Source of the DNA: Clostridia bacterium
GTDB lineage: Bacteria > Bacillota > Clostridia > DUPQ01
Direction: 5' to 3'
Assembly: GCA_028690885.1 (NCBI GenBank)
Contig: JAQVAJ010000078.1
Location: 1-6,999 of the forward strand
DNA length: 6,999 nucleotides
The notes below the pieces were generated by a model. It worked only from the letters and a program-made list of their open reading frames with translations, did not search any database and was not told where the DNA came from. The translations under genes were made by a program, and so were the position numbers. This document shows positions 6,578-6,999 of this stretch, piece by piece; positions within the stretch are counted from its first letter, which is position 1; every line of letters begins with the position of its first letter.

Positions 6578-6856
6578 ATGTGGAGTTTTAACAGATTAAT
6601 AGACGCTCCGAGAATTTAGACAAAAGAAATCAAATGGCAGGGACCTTTTTCTTGGACAGGTTATGAAAATCAAAACAACCTTGACAAAATACCAGATATA
6701 GAAGGGGTTTATCTATGGACATTCAGATATAGAGACGATTATATTATTTATGATGCAGGAATGACCAGCTCAACTAAAAAGAAATCTAGAAGTCACACTC
6801 TTAAATTTAGAAATGGTAACTATACTGTAATGAGTGATCGTGTTTATTACGACTGA
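6578..6856 (+). pseudogene. Broken GIY-YIG-like nuclease fragment
   Basis: From ATG 6578 the frame reads MWSFNRLIDAPRI and meets TAG at 6617-6619. It then continues in the same frame as protein-like sequence to TGA 6854-6856, 92 codons in all. After the stop it shows a PFSW segment, then IEGVYLWTF and YIIYDAGMTSSTKKK. This arrangement resembles a small GIY-YIG protein family that I recall, with GVY and Y-x-A-G in place of the two half-motifs. The expected catalytic Arg after STKK is Lys here. The region that should carry the catalytic Glu is absent because the frame ends early. There is no ATG soon after the TAG from which to restart. I read it as a decayed gene truncated at both ends. A sequencing error could explain the TAG but not the short C-terminus. 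Six of seven arginines are AGA, unlike most of the hsd operon. Confidence 0.5.
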
Positions 6857-6868
6857 ACCATAAAAATT

Positions 6869-6999
6869 ATGTACTCACTTCAACAAAAAGCATTTGATGC
6901 CGAAAAATTGGCATATTGGTTTTTACGTCTAAACGGCTTTTTTACAATCACTAATTTTGTTGTTCACCCAGACGAAGGACATCAACAACGAACAGATGT
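6869..6999 (+). CDS. Start of an unidentified protein (cut by window edge)
   Basis: ATG 6869 lies 12 bases after the stop of the broken frame and is preceded by an A-rich stretch without Shine-Dalgarno, as at the other starts here. The 43 visible codons are protein-like: EKLAYWFLRLNGFF, then NFVVHPDEG and QRTD at the edge. I recall uncharacterised bacterial proteins that begin in this way and continue with a D-x-L-x-V-R-F-P type motif, possibly nuclease-like, but that part is outside the window. The function is not assigned. Its place beside an R-M operon fits a defence or accessory locus, which is weak evidence. No promoter box is obvious in the short gap. Confidence 0.6.
   Translation, partial: MYSLQQKAFDAEKLAYWFLRLNGFFTITNFVVHPDEGHQQRTD

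Noticed and set aside
1..6999. tRNA, rRNA, CRISPR array or complete insertion sequence
   Set aside because: No cloverleaf, rRNA-like stretch, regularly spaced repeats or transposase reading frame was seen on either strand.

Overview
The window holds a complete three-gene type I restriction-modification operon in the order hsdR-hsdS-hsdM. It lies between the ends of two unrelated neighbours and sits in repeat-rich, non-coding flanks. The sequence is AT-rich. Starts lack clear Shine-Dalgarno sequences but have A-rich upstream stretches, and a TAnnTTTG-type -7 box precedes the operon. These traits, together with the style of the intergenic repeats, suggest a member of the Bacteroidetes (Bacteroidota). 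This is an inference from sequence character; no marker gene is present.

Layout. Positions 2-142 are the last 46 codons of an unidentified gene. Positions 143 to about 658 carry no convincing large gene. They hold a short repeat that recurs after hsdM, two interlocked long inverted repeats (309-463), a candidate promoter (517-524), a doubtful 41-codon upstream ORF (529-654) and an AT-rich hairpin (576-618). hsdR runs from 659 to 3478, hsdS from 3478 to 4977 and hsdM from 4979 to 6499. They are joined by a 1-nt overlap and a 1-nt gap, so they very likely form one transcript. After hsdM, a second copy of the short repeat (6512-6541) leads into a broken GIY-YIG-like reading frame (6578-6856). 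The start of another unidentified gene (6869-6999) then runs off the window.

How the genes work together. HsdM (SAM-dependent N6-adenine methyltransferase) and HsdS (two target-recognition domains) make the modification enzyme. Adding HsdR (PD-(D/E)xK nuclease fused to a superfamily 2 translocase) makes the restriction complex, which cuts unmethylated foreign DNA away from the recognition site. All key motifs are intact, so the system looks functional. The recognition sequence cannot be read from the TRDs by eye.

The least expected observations are: (1) direct repeats just after the stop codons on either side of the operon, which suggests a cassette-like boundary; (2) interlocked inverted repeats upstream; (3) a sharp change in arginine codon choice inside hsdR, after the nuclease domain, and inside hsdS at TRD2, which points to mosaic genes; (4) the decayed GIY-YIG-like fragment downstream. 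None of these proves a new system. The operon itself is a recognisable type I R-M locus.
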